A DNA stretch of 41,347 nucleotides from DASYPP01 sp036006525 (GTDB lineage Bacteria; Gemmatimonadota; Gemmatimonadetes; Gemmatimonadales; GWC2-71-9), in assembly GCA_036006525.1 (NCBI GenBank), contig DASYPP010000087.1:1-41347 (forward strand). Direction: 5' to 3'. Below, in pieces: positions 17,593 through 25,229 of this stretch. The notes under the pieces were generated by a model. The model saw only the letters and a list, made by a program, of their open reading frames with translations, was not told the DNA's origin and did not search any database. The stretch's first letter is position 1; each line of letters starts with the position of its first letter. A program made the translations under genes and the position numbers.

Positions 17593-17844
17593 GTGCCCAG
17601 GATCAAGTCCGCCAAGAAGCGCATGCGCCAGGCGAAAGTCGCCACCCAGCACAATCGGGCGCAGCGAAGCCAGCTCCGCACCGCGGTCAAGCGGGTTCGC
17701 GCCGCCACCGGAGAGGCCGCCACCAAGGCCTACCTCGAGGCCGCCAAGCTGCTCGATCGCGCCGGTCGCAAGCACCTGATCCACCGCAACACCGCAGCCC
17801 GTCAAAAGAGCCGGCTGGCGAAGCTGATCAAAAGCGCGAAGTAA
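17593..17844 (+). CDS. rpsT: 30S ribosomal protein S20
   Basis: An 83-residue, very basic helical protein beginning MPRIKSAKKRMRQA, with the conserved NTAARQKSRLAKLI near the C-terminus. S20 binds 16S rRNA near helices 9 and 44. The start is GTG at 17593 with a GAGG ribosome binding site 8 bases upstream (17581-17584). A non-ATG start is also used for E. coli rpsT (UUG), where it is tied to autoregulation; here that is only suggestive. Its TAA stop is the first part of a GTAAGGCG repeat array. Confidence 0.97.
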   Translation: MPRIKSAKKRMRQAKVATQHNRAQRSQLRTAVKRVRAATGEAATKAYLEAAKLLDRAGRKHLIHRNTAARQKSRLAKLIKSAK

Positions 17845-17965
17845 GGCGGTAAGGCGGTAAGGCGGTAAGGCGGTAAGCAAGAACCTAAAGGGCGAAGCTC
17901 AGTCATCGAGCCTCGCCCTTCGTGTTGTTACCTACCGCCTTACCGCCCTTCCGCCTTACCGCCTA
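17841..17965. repeat. GTAAGGCG octamer inverted repeat between convergent rpsT and zinc-ribbon gene
   Basis: Four and a half perfect units of GTAAGGCG (17841-17877) face a complementary arm (17928-17965, ...CTTACCGCC). Both arms begin exactly at a stop codon: the rpsT TAA is in the first unit, and the zinc-ribbon gene's TAG abuts the last. The 50-base loop holds a separate GC-rich stem-loop. Confidence 0.9.
17888..17920. terminator. Stem-loop between convergent genes, probable bidirectional terminator
   Basis: AAGGGCGAAGCTC and GAGCCTCGCCCTT form a 13-bp stem around AGTCATC. On the plus-strand RNA there is one A.C mismatch; on the minus-strand RNA it is a G.U pair. Flanking T-rich bases are few (TTCGTGTTGTT on the right). 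It lies in the loop of the GTAAGGCG hairpin, between two converging genes, which favours a terminator role. Confidence 0.6.
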
Positions 17966-19153
17966 CAAGTCAGCGAGTTCCGCCCCACACCGCTCGCAGT
18001 ACCACTCGGTCGGCCGGTTCATCGTTCCGCACTCACCGCACTTGAGGGTGCGTTGGGCGGTCGGAATGCTGGGTCGCCCCGGGATTTCGGCGTGGGGACC
18101 GCTGGGCTCCAGGGTGTGGGCTGCGGTAGTGAGCGGAGGCTCCCCGGTGGTCGAGACATTGGGCGGACCCAGGGTTTCCGGCGGCCGCGCGATACCCCCA
18201 CTCGCCCGCCGGGCTGAGGGACCGCCCTTTTCGTCTTCACTCACCGACTTGAGGAACGCCAGCTCATCCACTCCGGTGTTGACCTCTTCCTCCTTGACCG
18301 ACGGGAACCAGAGCGTCCGGCCGGCCGGTCCCTGGGGGCTGCCTTCCTTGGGTTTTACCGGGCGCACCGTTCCCGGCGCGGGACGGATCGTGGTCTGCCC
18401 GGGGCCCGGCGGCCGCGGGGGTTCGGGGGCCGGCGGCTTGGGTGGCTGCGGTTGCGCCGCCTGCGGAGGGGCCGCGGGCGCCGGGGAAGCCGCCGGTGCC
18501 GACGAATTGCCCGCCAGTTCGTTGAACGCGGCGGAGAACTCGGGGAAATCGTCGCTGGGGCGAACGGCCGCCGCGGGCGGCGGAGGTGCCGAGACCGGTA
18601 AAGGAGGTACGTGCGCCGGTGGTTGAGTAGCCACGGGTGGCGTTGGGGCCGACGGGGCCGGAGTGGGGGGAGCGGGCGCCGGAGGCGGAGGTGCCGGGAT
18701 CTCGGCCACGACCACCGGCGTCGCGATCATGGCCTGGACCTTCTCCAGCTCGCTGATCTCTTCGCCCAACTCGGCAAGTTCCTCGCGGATGGTGACCAGG
18801 TTCCGCTGCGCCTCCCCCCGAAGCTGCTGCCACTTGGCCTCGCCATACTCGCCCACCGCATGCCGAACCTCGGCCTCGGACATGATCTCCTTGGCCTGGG
18901 ACTCGCGAGTGAGCAACTCCGCCCTGGTGTCGCGGTAGCGACCGAGCTGCTCGACGATTCCGTCGGCGTGGGAGCGTAACTGCTCGATCACGGCATCGAG
19001 CCGGGCCTTGTAGTCCATGCGCACTCGGGCTCGCACCGATTCAGGAGCGGTGTCCGAAGTTGCGTCCAGTCGGGCAAGCCAGACCGCAAACTGCTGCCGT
19101 TCTGAAAGCAGCCGGTCTATCGGATCGCCGGATTTCGAACTAGTCCTGGCCAT
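17963..19153 (-). CDS. Coiled-coil, Pro-rich protein with C-terminal zinc ribbon
   Basis: 396 residues, unrecognised function. Residues 1-145 are helical and charged, probably a coiled coil. Residues about 150-275 are Pro/Ala-rich and disordered. A moderately conserved-looking stretch follows (about 280-310). The protein ends in a zinc ribbon with Cys372, Cys375, Cys386 and Cys389 (CGEC...CERC). There is no signal peptide or membrane segment, so it is probably cytoplasmic. The ATG at 19153 has AGAGGA about 10 bases upstream. Convergent to rpsT. The layout suggests a scaffold or regulator rather than an enzyme, but nothing here proves it. Confidence 0.75.
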   Translation of the reverse strand: MARTSSKSGDPIDRLLSERQQFAVWLARLDATSDTAPESVRARVRMDYKARLDAVIEQLRSHADGIVEQLGRYRDTRAELLTRESQAKEIMSEAEVRHAVGEYGEAKWQQLRGEAQRNLVTIREELAELGEEISELEKVQAMIATPVVVAEIPAPPPPAPAPPTPAPSAPTPPVATQPPAHVPPLPVSAPPPPAAAVRPSDDFPEFSAAFNELAGNSSAPAASPAPAAPPQAAQPQPPKPPAPEPPRPPGPGQTTIRPAPGTVRPVKPKEGSPQGPAGRTLWFPSVKEEEVNTGVDELAFLKSVSEDEKGGPSARRASGGIARPPETLGPPNVSTTGEPPLTTAAHTLEPSGPHAEIPGRPSIPTAQRTLKCGECGTMNRPTEWYCERCGAELADL

Positions 19154-19230
19154 GTGGGGGCAGTCCTCTCAGGTATGGAGGAGCCGGTGAGGAACACTCC
19201 AAATGTAAATAGAATGCGGGGTTAAGCCAG

Positions 19231-19411
19231 AGGGATTGAGGGGAGTGAAGGGATTGAGGGGATTGAAGGGAGTGACGGGATTGAAGAGAGTGACGGGATT
19301 GAGGGGATTGAAGGGAGTGAGGGGATTGAAGAGAGTGAAGGGATTGAGGGGGATTGAAGCCAATCCCGTCAATCCCCTCAATCCCGTCAATCCCCTCAAC
19401 CCTCAATCCCT
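19231..19411. repeat. Long nonamer array GGATTGAGG/GGAGTGAAG with a short complementary arm
   Basis: Arm 1 (19231-19359) contains about 14 nonamers that alternate between GGATTGAGG, GGATTGAAG, GGAGTGAAG, GGAGTGACG and AGAGTGACG. Arm 2 (19360-19411) has about six complementary units, almost with no spacer. The pyrC TGA lies inside arm 2. It fills most of the 249-base gap between pyrC and the zinc-ribbon gene. The frame translates on both strands into open but meaningless repeats, because a nonamer keeps frame. Confidence 0.9.
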
Positions 19412-20683
19412 GAATACAATGCTGCCCCTCACAATCGTCATCTCCACCCTGCCCTTGAGTTTGGTCCCGGCAAACGGCGTATTGCGGCTCTTGCTGAACG
19501 AGGTTGCCGGGTCCACCACCCAGGTCCGGTCAGGGTCCAGGACCACGACGTCCGCGGGGTGGCCGGTGCGCAGGGTGCCGCCGGGAATATTGAAAATGCG
19601 GGCGGCCTGGGTGCTCATCCGGGTGATGAGTTCGGGCAGCGTCAGGAGTCCGGTGTGTACCAGCTCGGTCAGAGCCAGGCCGAGCGAGGTTTCCAGGCCG
19701 ATGATGCCATTGGGCGCATCGTCAAACTCCCGCTCCTTCGCGTCGTAGTGATGGGGCGCGTGATCCGTGGAGATCACGTCGAGGGTTCCGTCCTTGAGCC
19801 CCTGGCGGACCGCGTCGCGATCGGCCGCCTCCCGAAGCGGCGGGTTCATCTTGGCGTTGGTGTCGTACCCTTCGCACCGTTCGTGGGTCAGCGTGAAGTG
19901 ATGCGGCGTCGCCTCGGCGGTAACCTTGAGGCCCTTCTCCTTGGCCCGGCGGATCAGCTCGACCGAGCCACGGGTGGACATGTGGCAGAGATGCACGTGC
20001 CCGCCGGTCAGCTCGGCCAGGATGATATCCCGAGCGACCATGATTTCTTCCGCGGCCGCGGGAATCCCCTTGAGTCCCAGCCTGGTGGAGATGATGCCCT
20101 CGTGCATGACTCCACCGGCGGACAAGGTCGGCTCTTCGCAGTGATCCGCCACGGGAATCCCGAATGTACGGGCGTACTCCAGCGCGGTGCGCATCATGTG
20201 GCTGGAGACCACCGGCTTGCCGTCATCGCTCACCGCGACTGCACCGGCGCCCACCATCTCCCCGAATTCCGCCAGCTTGTCGCCCCGCTGCCCCAGGGTG
20301 ATCGCGCCGATGGGATACACCTTCGCCTTGGCCGCGCGCTGGGCCTGGCGCACGATGAACCCGACCGCAGCCTGGTTGTCGGTGACCGGATCGGTGTTGG
20401 GCATCGCGCAGACCGAGGTGAAACCGCCGGCCACCGCCGCCATGGCGCCGGTCGCCACGGTCTCCAGGTCTTCCTGGCCCGGCTCCCGGAAGTGAACGTG
20501 CAGGTCGATCAGGCCCGGGGCGACCACTTTCCCGCTCACGTCCACAATCTCCGCCCCGTCCGGTCCACCGATGTTTCGGGCCAGTTTCTCGACCTTTCCA
20601 TCTATGAGGAGAAGGTCGGCGACCCCGTCGTGGTCCTGCGAGGGGTCCACCACCCGCCCGCCTTTGAGCAGAATCGCGCTCAT
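19403..20683 (-). CDS. pyrC: Dihydroorotase, class I
   Basis: It closes carbamoyl-aspartate to dihydroorotate, step three of pyrimidine synthesis. It has 426 residues from the ATG at 20683; upstream codons in frame belong to pyrB. Metal ligands lie in DLHVHFREPG at 60-69; further blocks are VSDDGKPV, ADHCEEPTLS, LCHMSTRGS and VISTDHAPHH, as in class I (longer) dihydroorotases, which are often associated with aspartate transcarbamoylase. The start ATGA overlaps the pyrB TGA by 4 bases. The last codon and stop are formed by the repeat arm downstream. Confidence 0.95.
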   Translation of the reverse strand: MSAILLKGGRVVDPSQDHDGVADLLLIDGKVEKLARNIGGPDGAEIVDVSGKVVAPGLIDLHVHFREPGQEDLETVATGAMAAVAGGFTSVCAMPNTDPVTDNQAAVGFIVRQAQRAAKAKVYPIGAITLGQRGDKLAEFGEMVGAGAVAVSDDGKPVVSSHMMRTALEYARTFGIPVADHCEEPTLSAGGVMHEGIISTRLGLKGIPAAAEEIMVARDIILAELTGGHVHLCHMSTRGSVELIRRAKEKGLKVTAEATPHHFTLTHERCEGYDTNAKMNPPLREAADRDAVRQGLKDGTLDVISTDHAPHHYDAKEREFDDAPNGIIGLETSLGLALTELVHTGLLTLPELITRMSTQAARIFNIPGGTLRTGHPADVVVLDPDRTWVVDPATSFSKSRNTPFAGTKLKGRVEMTIVRGSIVFRD

Positions 20684-21660
20684 CGCTCGCCTCCCTCGGC
20701 CCAATCCGGCGAGCCGCCCGCCAGGAGATAAAGCACCGCCATCCGGACCGCGACGCCGTTGGTCACCTGGGGCAGGATGACGCTGTGCTCTCCGTCGGCC
20801 ACGTCGCTGTCGATCTCCACTCCGCGATTCATCGGGCCGGGGTGCATGATGACCAGGTCCCGGGGCGCCTTATCCAGCCGGTCACGGGTCACGCCGAAGA
20901 CCCGGTTGTACTCCCGGAGCGAGGGGATGAAGCCGGCGGTCATCCGCTCCAGCTGGAGCCGGAGGATGTTGAGCGCATCGGCCCACTGAATCGCGTCTTC
21001 GATCCGGGGAATGATGGTGACGCCGAGCGATTCGATGTCGCGCGGCATCAGGGTAGCCGGTCCGCAGACGGCGACTTCGGCGCCCAGCTTGGTGAGTCCC
21101 CAGATGTTGCTCCGCGCGACCCGGCTGTGCAGGACGTCGCCGCAGATCGCCACCTTGAGACCGTTGATCTTTCCGAACTTGTCCCGCAGGGTCAGCAGGT
21201 CGAGCAATCCCTGGGTCGGGTGCTCATGTTTGCCGTCGCCCGCGTTGATGACGTTGGAGCGGATCCGGTCGCCCAGGAACTTGGCCGAGCCCGAGGACCC
21301 GTGGCGGATCACCACCATGTCGATCCGCATCGCTTCCAGGTTCCGCGCCGTGTCCACCAGGGTTTCCCCCTTGCTCACGCTGGAGCCGGAGGACGCCACG
21401 TTCACGGTATCGGCGGAGAGCCGTTTTTCGGCAAACTCGAAGGAGATGCGGGTGCGGGTGGAGGCTTCGAAGAAGAGATTGACGATGGTCTTGCCGCGCA
21501 GGGCGGGAACTTTCTTGATCTGCCGTTCGCTTACTTCCTTGAACGGTTCCGCCGTGTCCAGAATGAGCTGGATCTGCTCGGCGGAGAGCGGCTCGAGCCC
21601 GACCAGGTCCTTGCCCAGGCTGGGCACGGTCACCTCAGGCCCGGACGAGCTCGACGGCAT
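20680..21660 (-). CDS. pyrB: Aspartate carbamoyltransferase, catalytic subunit
   Basis: It makes carbamoyl-aspartate from carbamoyl phosphate and aspartate. Carbamoyl-phosphate residues are in STRTR at 67-71, SKGET at 96-100 and the GKHEHPTQ block at about 143-150; HPGPMNRG is near the C-terminus. No pyrI regulatory gene is adjacent. The ATG at 21660 gives 326 residues and a 26-base overlap with pyrR. A GTG at 21633, just after the pyrR stop, would give 317 residues and fits other PyrB N-termini as well; neither has a clear ribosome binding site. Confidence 0.93.
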   Translation of the reverse strand: MPSSSSGPEVTVPSLGKDLVGLEPLSAEQIQLILDTAEPFKEVSERQIKKVPALRGKTIVNLFFEASTRTRISFEFAEKRLSADTVNVASSGSSVSKGETLVDTARNLEAMRIDMVVIRHGSSGSAKFLGDRIRSNVINAGDGKHEHPTQGLLDLLTLRDKFGKINGLKVAICGDVLHSRVARSNIWGLTKLGAEVAVCGPATLMPRDIESLGVTIIPRIEDAIQWADALNILRLQLERMTAGFIPSLREYNRVFGVTRDRLDKAPRDLVIMHPGPMNRGVEIDSDVADGEHSVILPQVTNGVAVRMAVLYLLAGGSPDWAEGGER

Positions 21661-22171
21661 CGCGGCCGTCGATTTCAGTGACAAAGACATCCACTCGATC
21701 CTGGGGACCCGTGTTGACTGAGGTGCCGACGAAGTCGGCGTGAATGGGCAGTTCGCGGCCGCCGCGATCGACCAGCACACAGCAGAGTATCCGGCGGGGC
21801 CGGCCAAAGTCGGCGAACTCGTCCAGCGCGGCCCGGATGGTCCGGCCGGTGTAGAGCACGTCATCCACGATGACGATGGTCCTGCCATCGAGCGAGGGCG
21901 GAAGCCGGGTCTCGCTCACCACCGGCCGGGGGCCGATGGTCTGGAGGTCGTCGCGATAGAGAGTGATGTCGAGTTTCCCCCGCCCTACCTTGCCGCCCTC
22001 CGCTGCCTCGATCTGGCGGGCCAACCGCTCGGCAAGCTCAACCCCCCGGCGCTGGATCCCGACCAGGACCAGTCCGTCAATACCATGACATTTTTCGACA
22101 ATTTCGGAAGCCATCCGGGTGAGGGCCCGGGCAATTGCCCGGTCGTCCAGGAGGGGAGTACGGGTGGGCAT
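21635..22171 (-). CDS. pyrR: PyrR, pyrimidine operon attenuation protein / uracil phosphoribosyltransferase
   Basis: 178 residues. The PRPP-binding loop is VDDVLYTGRT at about 102-111, and TLYRDDL at 70-76 is a PyrR-typical segment that includes RNA-contact residues in Bacillus. In Gram-positive bacteria it binds pyr mRNA in response to UMP and causes termination; it also has uracil phosphoribosyltransferase activity. Here it heads pyrR-pyrB-pyrC. The 132-base upstream gap is occupied largely by a TTTAGTGA hairpin, and I see no clear PyrR-type anti-antiterminator, so whether control works the same way is open. Confidence 0.93.
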   Translation of the reverse strand: MPTRTPLLDDRAIARALTRMASEIVEKCHGIDGLVLVGIQRRGVELAERLARQIEAAEGGKVGRGKLDITLYRDDLQTIGPRPVVSETRLPPSLDGRTIVIVDDVLYTGRTIRAALDEFADFGRPRRILCCVLVDRGGRELPIHADFVGTSVNTGPQDRVDVFVTEIDGRDAVELVRA

Positions 22172-22220
22172 CAGGGCGGGAAACTAGCCAGCCGTTGGAG
22201 GCAATGCAAGCTTCAGATGC

Positions 22221-22310
22221 GATTTAGTGATTTAGTGAATTTGTGATTTAGTGATTGAAAAACCGAGGTAGTCAAATCACTAAATCACTAAATCTCCAAA
22301 TCATCAAATG
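22221..22310. repeat. TTTAGTGA octamer inverted repeat hairpin (copD/pyrR gap)
   Basis: Arm 1 (22221-22257) has four units, GATTTAGT/GATTTAGT/GAATTTGT/GATTTAGT. Arm 2 (22271-22310) is the complementary AAATCACT series. The stem is AT-rich, unlike the surrounding genes. The copD TGA (22304-22306) is inside arm 2. The loop is about 13 bases. Confidence 0.9.
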
Positions 22311-23200
22311 AGATTGGGGGCTTCCAGACTCACCAGAAGCGCGGTCGCTCCCAGCAGCAGGGTCCCGACGATCAACTCCAGCGTCGCCGAGCGGAACAAC
22401 CGCGCACTGGCACCCGCCTCGCCCAGGGTCGGTCGCACCCGGCGCCAATTCCAGGCGCCCAGTCCGGCGGTGAGGGCGAGCATCCCCACCTTGATGAGCA
22501 GAGTGGTACCGTACGAGCTGGACAGGAGCGCGCTGAAGGAGCCCACGTATTGATAGCTCAGGACCAGGCCCGCCACGACGGCAATGCCAACGCCGGTCAG
22601 CGCAATAGGTGAAAAGGCTTCGACCAATCGGGCGATGACCCGGTGCCGGGCCGTATCGTCTATTCGCCGGGTGCCGCCATAGCCGACCAGAACGACCATC
22701 GCGAGGGTGCCGAGCCAGGCACCGCCACCCAACTGGTGAATCGCGTGGAGCGAAACACCGAAGAAGCGGCCCAGGGGATTCTCGCTGGCGTGCCCGGTGA
22801 ACGGCCCGAGCCCGGCCACCAGGAGTGCGAGCGGAACCAGTACCCGGGTATCGCGCACGATAACGAGGACGACCAGGCCGGCGAGGGCCGCGCCCCACTG
22901 GAGAATCCAGCTGTGTCCCCACCCAGTGCCCAGCATGGCACGGTAGAGATCCCGGGTGATCGGCTCCCCGGGATCCACCAGGGAATGGACCTGCGCCTGG
23001 AGCCGGAGAAGTGCCGCAATGATCAGGAGGACGGCAAGGACGATGGCGACCCGCCGGGTGCGGGCCAGCAGGGCGGCGGATGTTTCGGGGAACTCTCGTT
23101 GAATGCGGGTCTTGACGACGGCTTGAAAAGTGGCGGCGCCAGTGAGCCCCAGCGCCGCCACGTAGCCGAGCCAGCGAGAAACGATTGCGAGGTCAGGCAT
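22304..23200 (-). CDS. copD: CopD-family copper resistance membrane protein
   Basis: 298 residues with about eight hydrophobic segments. The CopD domain covers roughly residues 90-290, with conserved His in GHASENP and HAIHQLGGGAWLGTL. CopD proteins move copper, or act with periplasmic CopC, across the inner membrane. copC is the next gene upstream, 81 bases away, which supports the call. I use the ATG at 23200; the TTG two codons upstream is possible. The stop codon is contributed by the repeat arm. Confidence 0.88.
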   Translation of the reverse strand: MPDLAIVSRWLGYVAALGLTGAATFQAVVKTRIQREFPETSAALLARTRRVAIVLAVLLIIAALLRLQAQVHSLVDPGEPITRDLYRAMLGTGWGHSWILQWGAALAGLVVLVIVRDTRVLVPLALLVAGLGPFTGHASENPLGRFFGVSLHAIHQLGGGAWLGTLAMVVLVGYGGTRRIDDTARHRVIARLVEAFSPIALTGVGIAVVAGLVLSYQYVGSFSALLSSSYGTTLLIKVGMLALTAGLGAWNWRRVRPTLGEAGASARLFRSATLELIVGTLLLGATALLVSLEAPNLI

Positions 23201-23213
23201 CAGCAAAAGAAAT

Positions 23214-23286
23214 GTGGGAATGAGGGAATGCGGTAATGGGTGAACCGTTCTGTTCCCCCATTCCGTTATTCCCCCATTCCCTCATT
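23214..23286. repeat. GGGAATG inverted repeat hairpin (copC/copD gap)
   Basis: Arm 1 (23214-23241, GTGGGAATGAGGGAATGCGG...) and arm 2 (23252-23286, ...CCCCATTCCCTCATT) pair with a few mismatches and a loop of about 10 bases. The copC TGA (23282-23284) lies within arm 2. The far end is 14 bases from the copD ATG. Confidence 0.88.
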
Positions 23287-23644
23287 TTGCTTGCTGAAAT
23301 GTATAGCTGCCTCGCACCGCATGCCCGTCTCGAGACAAGGCGCGCCACTTCACTATGTAGCTCCCGACGGGAAGCTTCGCTGGAATCGGAGCTTTGAGCG
23401 ACAGGCTATCGTCGGTGCCGGTCACCTTGCCCAGGGCGACCGACGAGCTGTCGGCGCGGAGCAGCGTTATCGTGCTCACCGCGACCTCCGGCTTTTCGCT
23501 GAACCAGAGCCGGATTTCGCGGGTCGGCGTGGCCACGGCTTCGCCGGCGTTGGGCGAGCTCTTCAGAAGGTGCAGATGCATGGTGAACGCAGCCGGCCCC
23601 AGGGCCAGCGCGCTGACCAGAAGCGCGCGACGAAATCCCAACAT
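23282..23644 (-). CDS. copC: CopC-domain periplasmic copper-binding protein
   Basis: 120 residues. A basic start and hydrophobic stretch (about 7-21) form a signal peptide. The mature part begins near HLHLLKSSPNAGE (23-35), typical of CopC, whose N-terminal His is a Cu(II) ligand. The second conserved copper region, RDGHAVRGSYTF (about 105-116), contains Asp106 and His108. CopC delivers or stores periplasmic copper and works with CopD, the next gene. A strong ribosome binding site AAGGAG lies 6 bases before the ATG. No copA or copB is in the window. Confidence 0.9.
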   Translation of the reverse strand: MLGFRRALLVSALALGPAAFTMHLHLLKSSPNAGEAVATPTREIRLWFSEKPEVAVSTITLLRADSSSVALGKVTGTDDSLSLKAPIPAKLPVGSYIVKWRALSRDGHAVRGSYTFQQAK

Positions 23645-23679
23645 GGGCTACTCCTTGAGTCCTGCATTAGTGAGGTAAA

Positions 23680-23767
23680 CGGACAGGGCGGGATTCGAAC
23701 CCGCGAGGGGCTTGTGACCCCCACACGCTTTCCAGGCGTGCGCCTTAAGCCACTCGGCCACCCGTCC
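23680..23767 (-). tRNA. tRNA-Ser (anticodon GGA)
   Basis: The minus strand folds into a class II tRNA of 88 bases. The acceptor is GGACGGG/CCTGTCC (one G.U pair) with discriminator G, the D arm has GGCCGAGTGGCTTAAGGC, and the anticodon stem-loop CACGC-CTGGAAA-GCGTG has GGA at 34-36. A long variable arm (GGGGGTCACAAGCCCCT) and a T arm GCGGG-TTCGAAT-CCCGC follow. It reads UCC and UCU. The 3' CCA is not encoded. It lies 35 bases upstream of copC on the same strand. Confidence 0.97.
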
Positions 23768-23786
23768 CAGGCTTGAGCGGGGATAA

Positions 23787-23792
23787 ATAATA
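23787..23792 (-). promoter_or_regulatory. Possible -10 element of tRNA-Ser
   Basis: On the minus strand TATTAT lies 19 bases before the mature tRNA 5' end, a sensible distance for a -10 box. The bases where a -35 box would be are nonamer repeat (GGGATTGATGGG-like), and no good TTGACA match is seen at 16-18 bases. Confidence 0.35.
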
Positions 23793-23826
23793 CAATCCCA
23801 TCAATCCCCCAATCCCTTCAATTATT
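23793..23826. repeat. Single-armed nonamer repeat upstream of tRNA-Ser
   Basis: CAATCCCAT, CAATCCCCC, AATCCCTTC form about three and a half nonamers of the GGATTGAGG family read on the other strand. No complementary arm is near. It sits just upstream of the putative -10 box of the tRNA gene. Confidence 0.65.
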
Positions 23827-24120
23827 GCACCTCCTGAACAGTTTCTCTCCGCCCGCATCTGCTGTTTCTTGCCCGTGAAATTAGTCGGCTGGCTGGGAAA
23901 AAGACCTCAAGTTACCCTGTAGATGACTGGCTTTAACATGCATATTCGACAATGGCTTCACCTGGATGGCAAGTCTTCAACATGACTCGACTGATTCTAG
24001 GGGCGCATGCCATGCGGCCCTACGACATTCCACTTTGAAACCTCTACTGCTCCCCCCTCGTTCCATATAACGTACGTCGGCAGTCCCTCCCATTCCCGAA
24101 TTCGTGTCCCGGAGCTTCTG

Positions 24121-25227
24121 ATGCGAGGCACCCTGCGAAATCTTCCGCTCGTCCTCTTTGCCGTCTACGGCTGTTCCAAGGGCGAAGCCGAGGCAGGCGG
24201 CACCCGGCCGTACAAGGTCGGCCTGGTGGATAAGGGGGAGGTCCAGGTCTTTGTGGAAGAAACCGGCGTGGTTGAGCCGGAACGGCAGATCGTCGTCAAA
24301 TCTCCCATCTCCGGCGTGGTGCAACGGCTGCTGGTCCGGGAAGGCGACCGGGTAAGTCCCGGCAATTTGCTGGTGCGCATCGTGCCGGACATCGCGCAAG
24401 CCAATACCTTCGCCCGAATCCGCTCCGAGATTGCCGGCGCGCGGATTGCCCGGGAGAACGCCCGCATCGAATTCGACCGGGCAACCGCCCTCCGCGCCAC
24501 CAATGGGAACACCCAGTCCGAGATGGATCAGAAACGCACCGCCCTGGAACAGGCCGAGAACGCGCTTTCCGCCGCGTTGGACCAGCTGCGGCTGGTCGAG
24601 CAAAGCGGCGTCAGCACTGGTGACACCGTGCAGTGGGCAGACGTCACCGCACCCACCGGAGGGGTGATCATCATGCGCGGCGTGGAACAAGGCGAGACCG
24701 TGGTGGGCGGCACCAGCGCATTCGGCGGGGGCACCGAGTTGTTCACCATTGCCGACCTCTCGGCCCTCAGAGTGAAAGCCGCGATCAACGAGGTCGACAT
24801 CGGCAAAGTGCACCAGGGCGACAGCGTGTCGCTCACGGTGGACGCGTTCCCCGGAGACACGGTTCGCGGCCTGGTCCGCCTGGTGCCGCCCGCCGCCCGG
24901 CTCCAGGACCGGGTGCGGGTATTCGACGTCGAGATCGGTGTTCGCGGCAACTTCGGGGTGCTGCGCCCGGGGATGACCGCCAATGTGCGGATTGTCGGGC
25001 CCAATCGGCATGGGGTGGTGCGGGTCCCGGTTGAGGCGGTGTTCCTCGCCGAAGGCAAACCCGTCGTCTACAAGCTGGTGAAGGGAGAGCCGGTCACCAC
25101 CCCGGTCCAGCTCGGACTCGGGGATCTCGCCTTTGTCGAGGTGCTCACCGGCGTGGTCGCCGGCGACACCGTCGCCCTGGAAGACCCGGCTCTGGCGAAG
25201 GAACGAGCCGGGAAGCCGGGGAACTGA
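24121..25227 (+). CDS. MacA/HlyD-like periplasmic adaptor lipoprotein of an ABC exporter
   Basis: 368 residues from the ATG at 24121, with GGAG 6 bases upstream. The N-terminus has a lipoprotein-type signal ending VYGC (Cys18). A split biotinyl-lipoyl domain follows: GVVEPERQIVVKSPISGVV at about 49-67 and WADVTAPTGGVII further on. They are separated by a helical hairpin (about 100-165) and followed by beta-barrel and membrane-proximal domains. Such adaptors connect MacB-type ABC transporters to an outer-membrane channel. The ATPase gene begins 2 bases after its stop. No TolC gene lies in the window, so the outer-membrane partner must be elsewhere. Confidence 0.9.
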   Translation: MRGTLRNLPLVLFAVYGCSKGEAEAGGTRPYKVGLVDKGEVQVFVEETGVVEPERQIVVKSPISGVVQRLLVREGDRVSPGNLLVRIVPDIAQANTFARIRSEIAGARIARENARIEFDRATALRATNGNTQSEMDQKRTALEQAENALSAALDQLRLVEQSGVSTGDTVQWADVTAPTGGVIIMRGVEQGETVVGGTSAFGGGTELFTIADLSALRVKAAINEVDIGKVHQGDSVSLTVDAFPGDTVRGLVRLVPPAARLQDRVRVFDVEIGVRGNFGVLRPGMTANVRIVGPNRHGVVRVPVEAVFLAEGKPVVYKLVKGEPVTTPVQLGLGDLAFVEVLTGVVAGDTVALEDPALAKERAGKPGN

Positions 25228-25229
25228 CG

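Larger units (their letters stand above)
23768..24120. other. 353-base gap between tRNA-Ser and the exporter operon
   Basis: It separates the divergent tRNA and exporter genes. The first 60 bases hold the putative tRNA promoter and a single-armed nonamer repeat (23793-23826). The rest has lower GC than its surroundings and should contain the exporter promoter. TTGAAA (24035) and TATAAC (24066) are present but 25 bases apart, too far for a normal sigma-70 pair. A good ribosome binding site GGAG (24111-24114) precedes the ATG at 24121. The frame open from 24007 is not convincing as coding. Confidence 0.6.

Noticed and set aside
19231..19411. CRISPR-like array
   Set aside because: Units are only nine bases, directly adjacent and degenerate, with no unique spacers of 25-40 bases, and there are no cas genes in the window.
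19559..20731. A 390-codon open frame antisense to pyrC
   Set aside because: It is a codon-bias shadow; the minus-strand frame has all dihydroorotase motifs.
22172..22303. PyrR-dependent attenuator upstream of pyrR
   Set aside because: The only strong structure is the TTTAGTGA repeat hairpin, which belongs to the gene-end repeat class; I see no PyrR-binding consensus.
24035..24071. Sigma-70 promoter TTGAAA...TATAAC for the exporter operon
   Set aside because: The spacing of 25 bases is too long for a functional pair.
24007..24120. N-terminal extension of the exporter adaptor
   Set aside because: The ATG at 24121 has a good ribosome binding site and starts directly with a lipoprotein signal; the upstream codons show no protein-like pattern.
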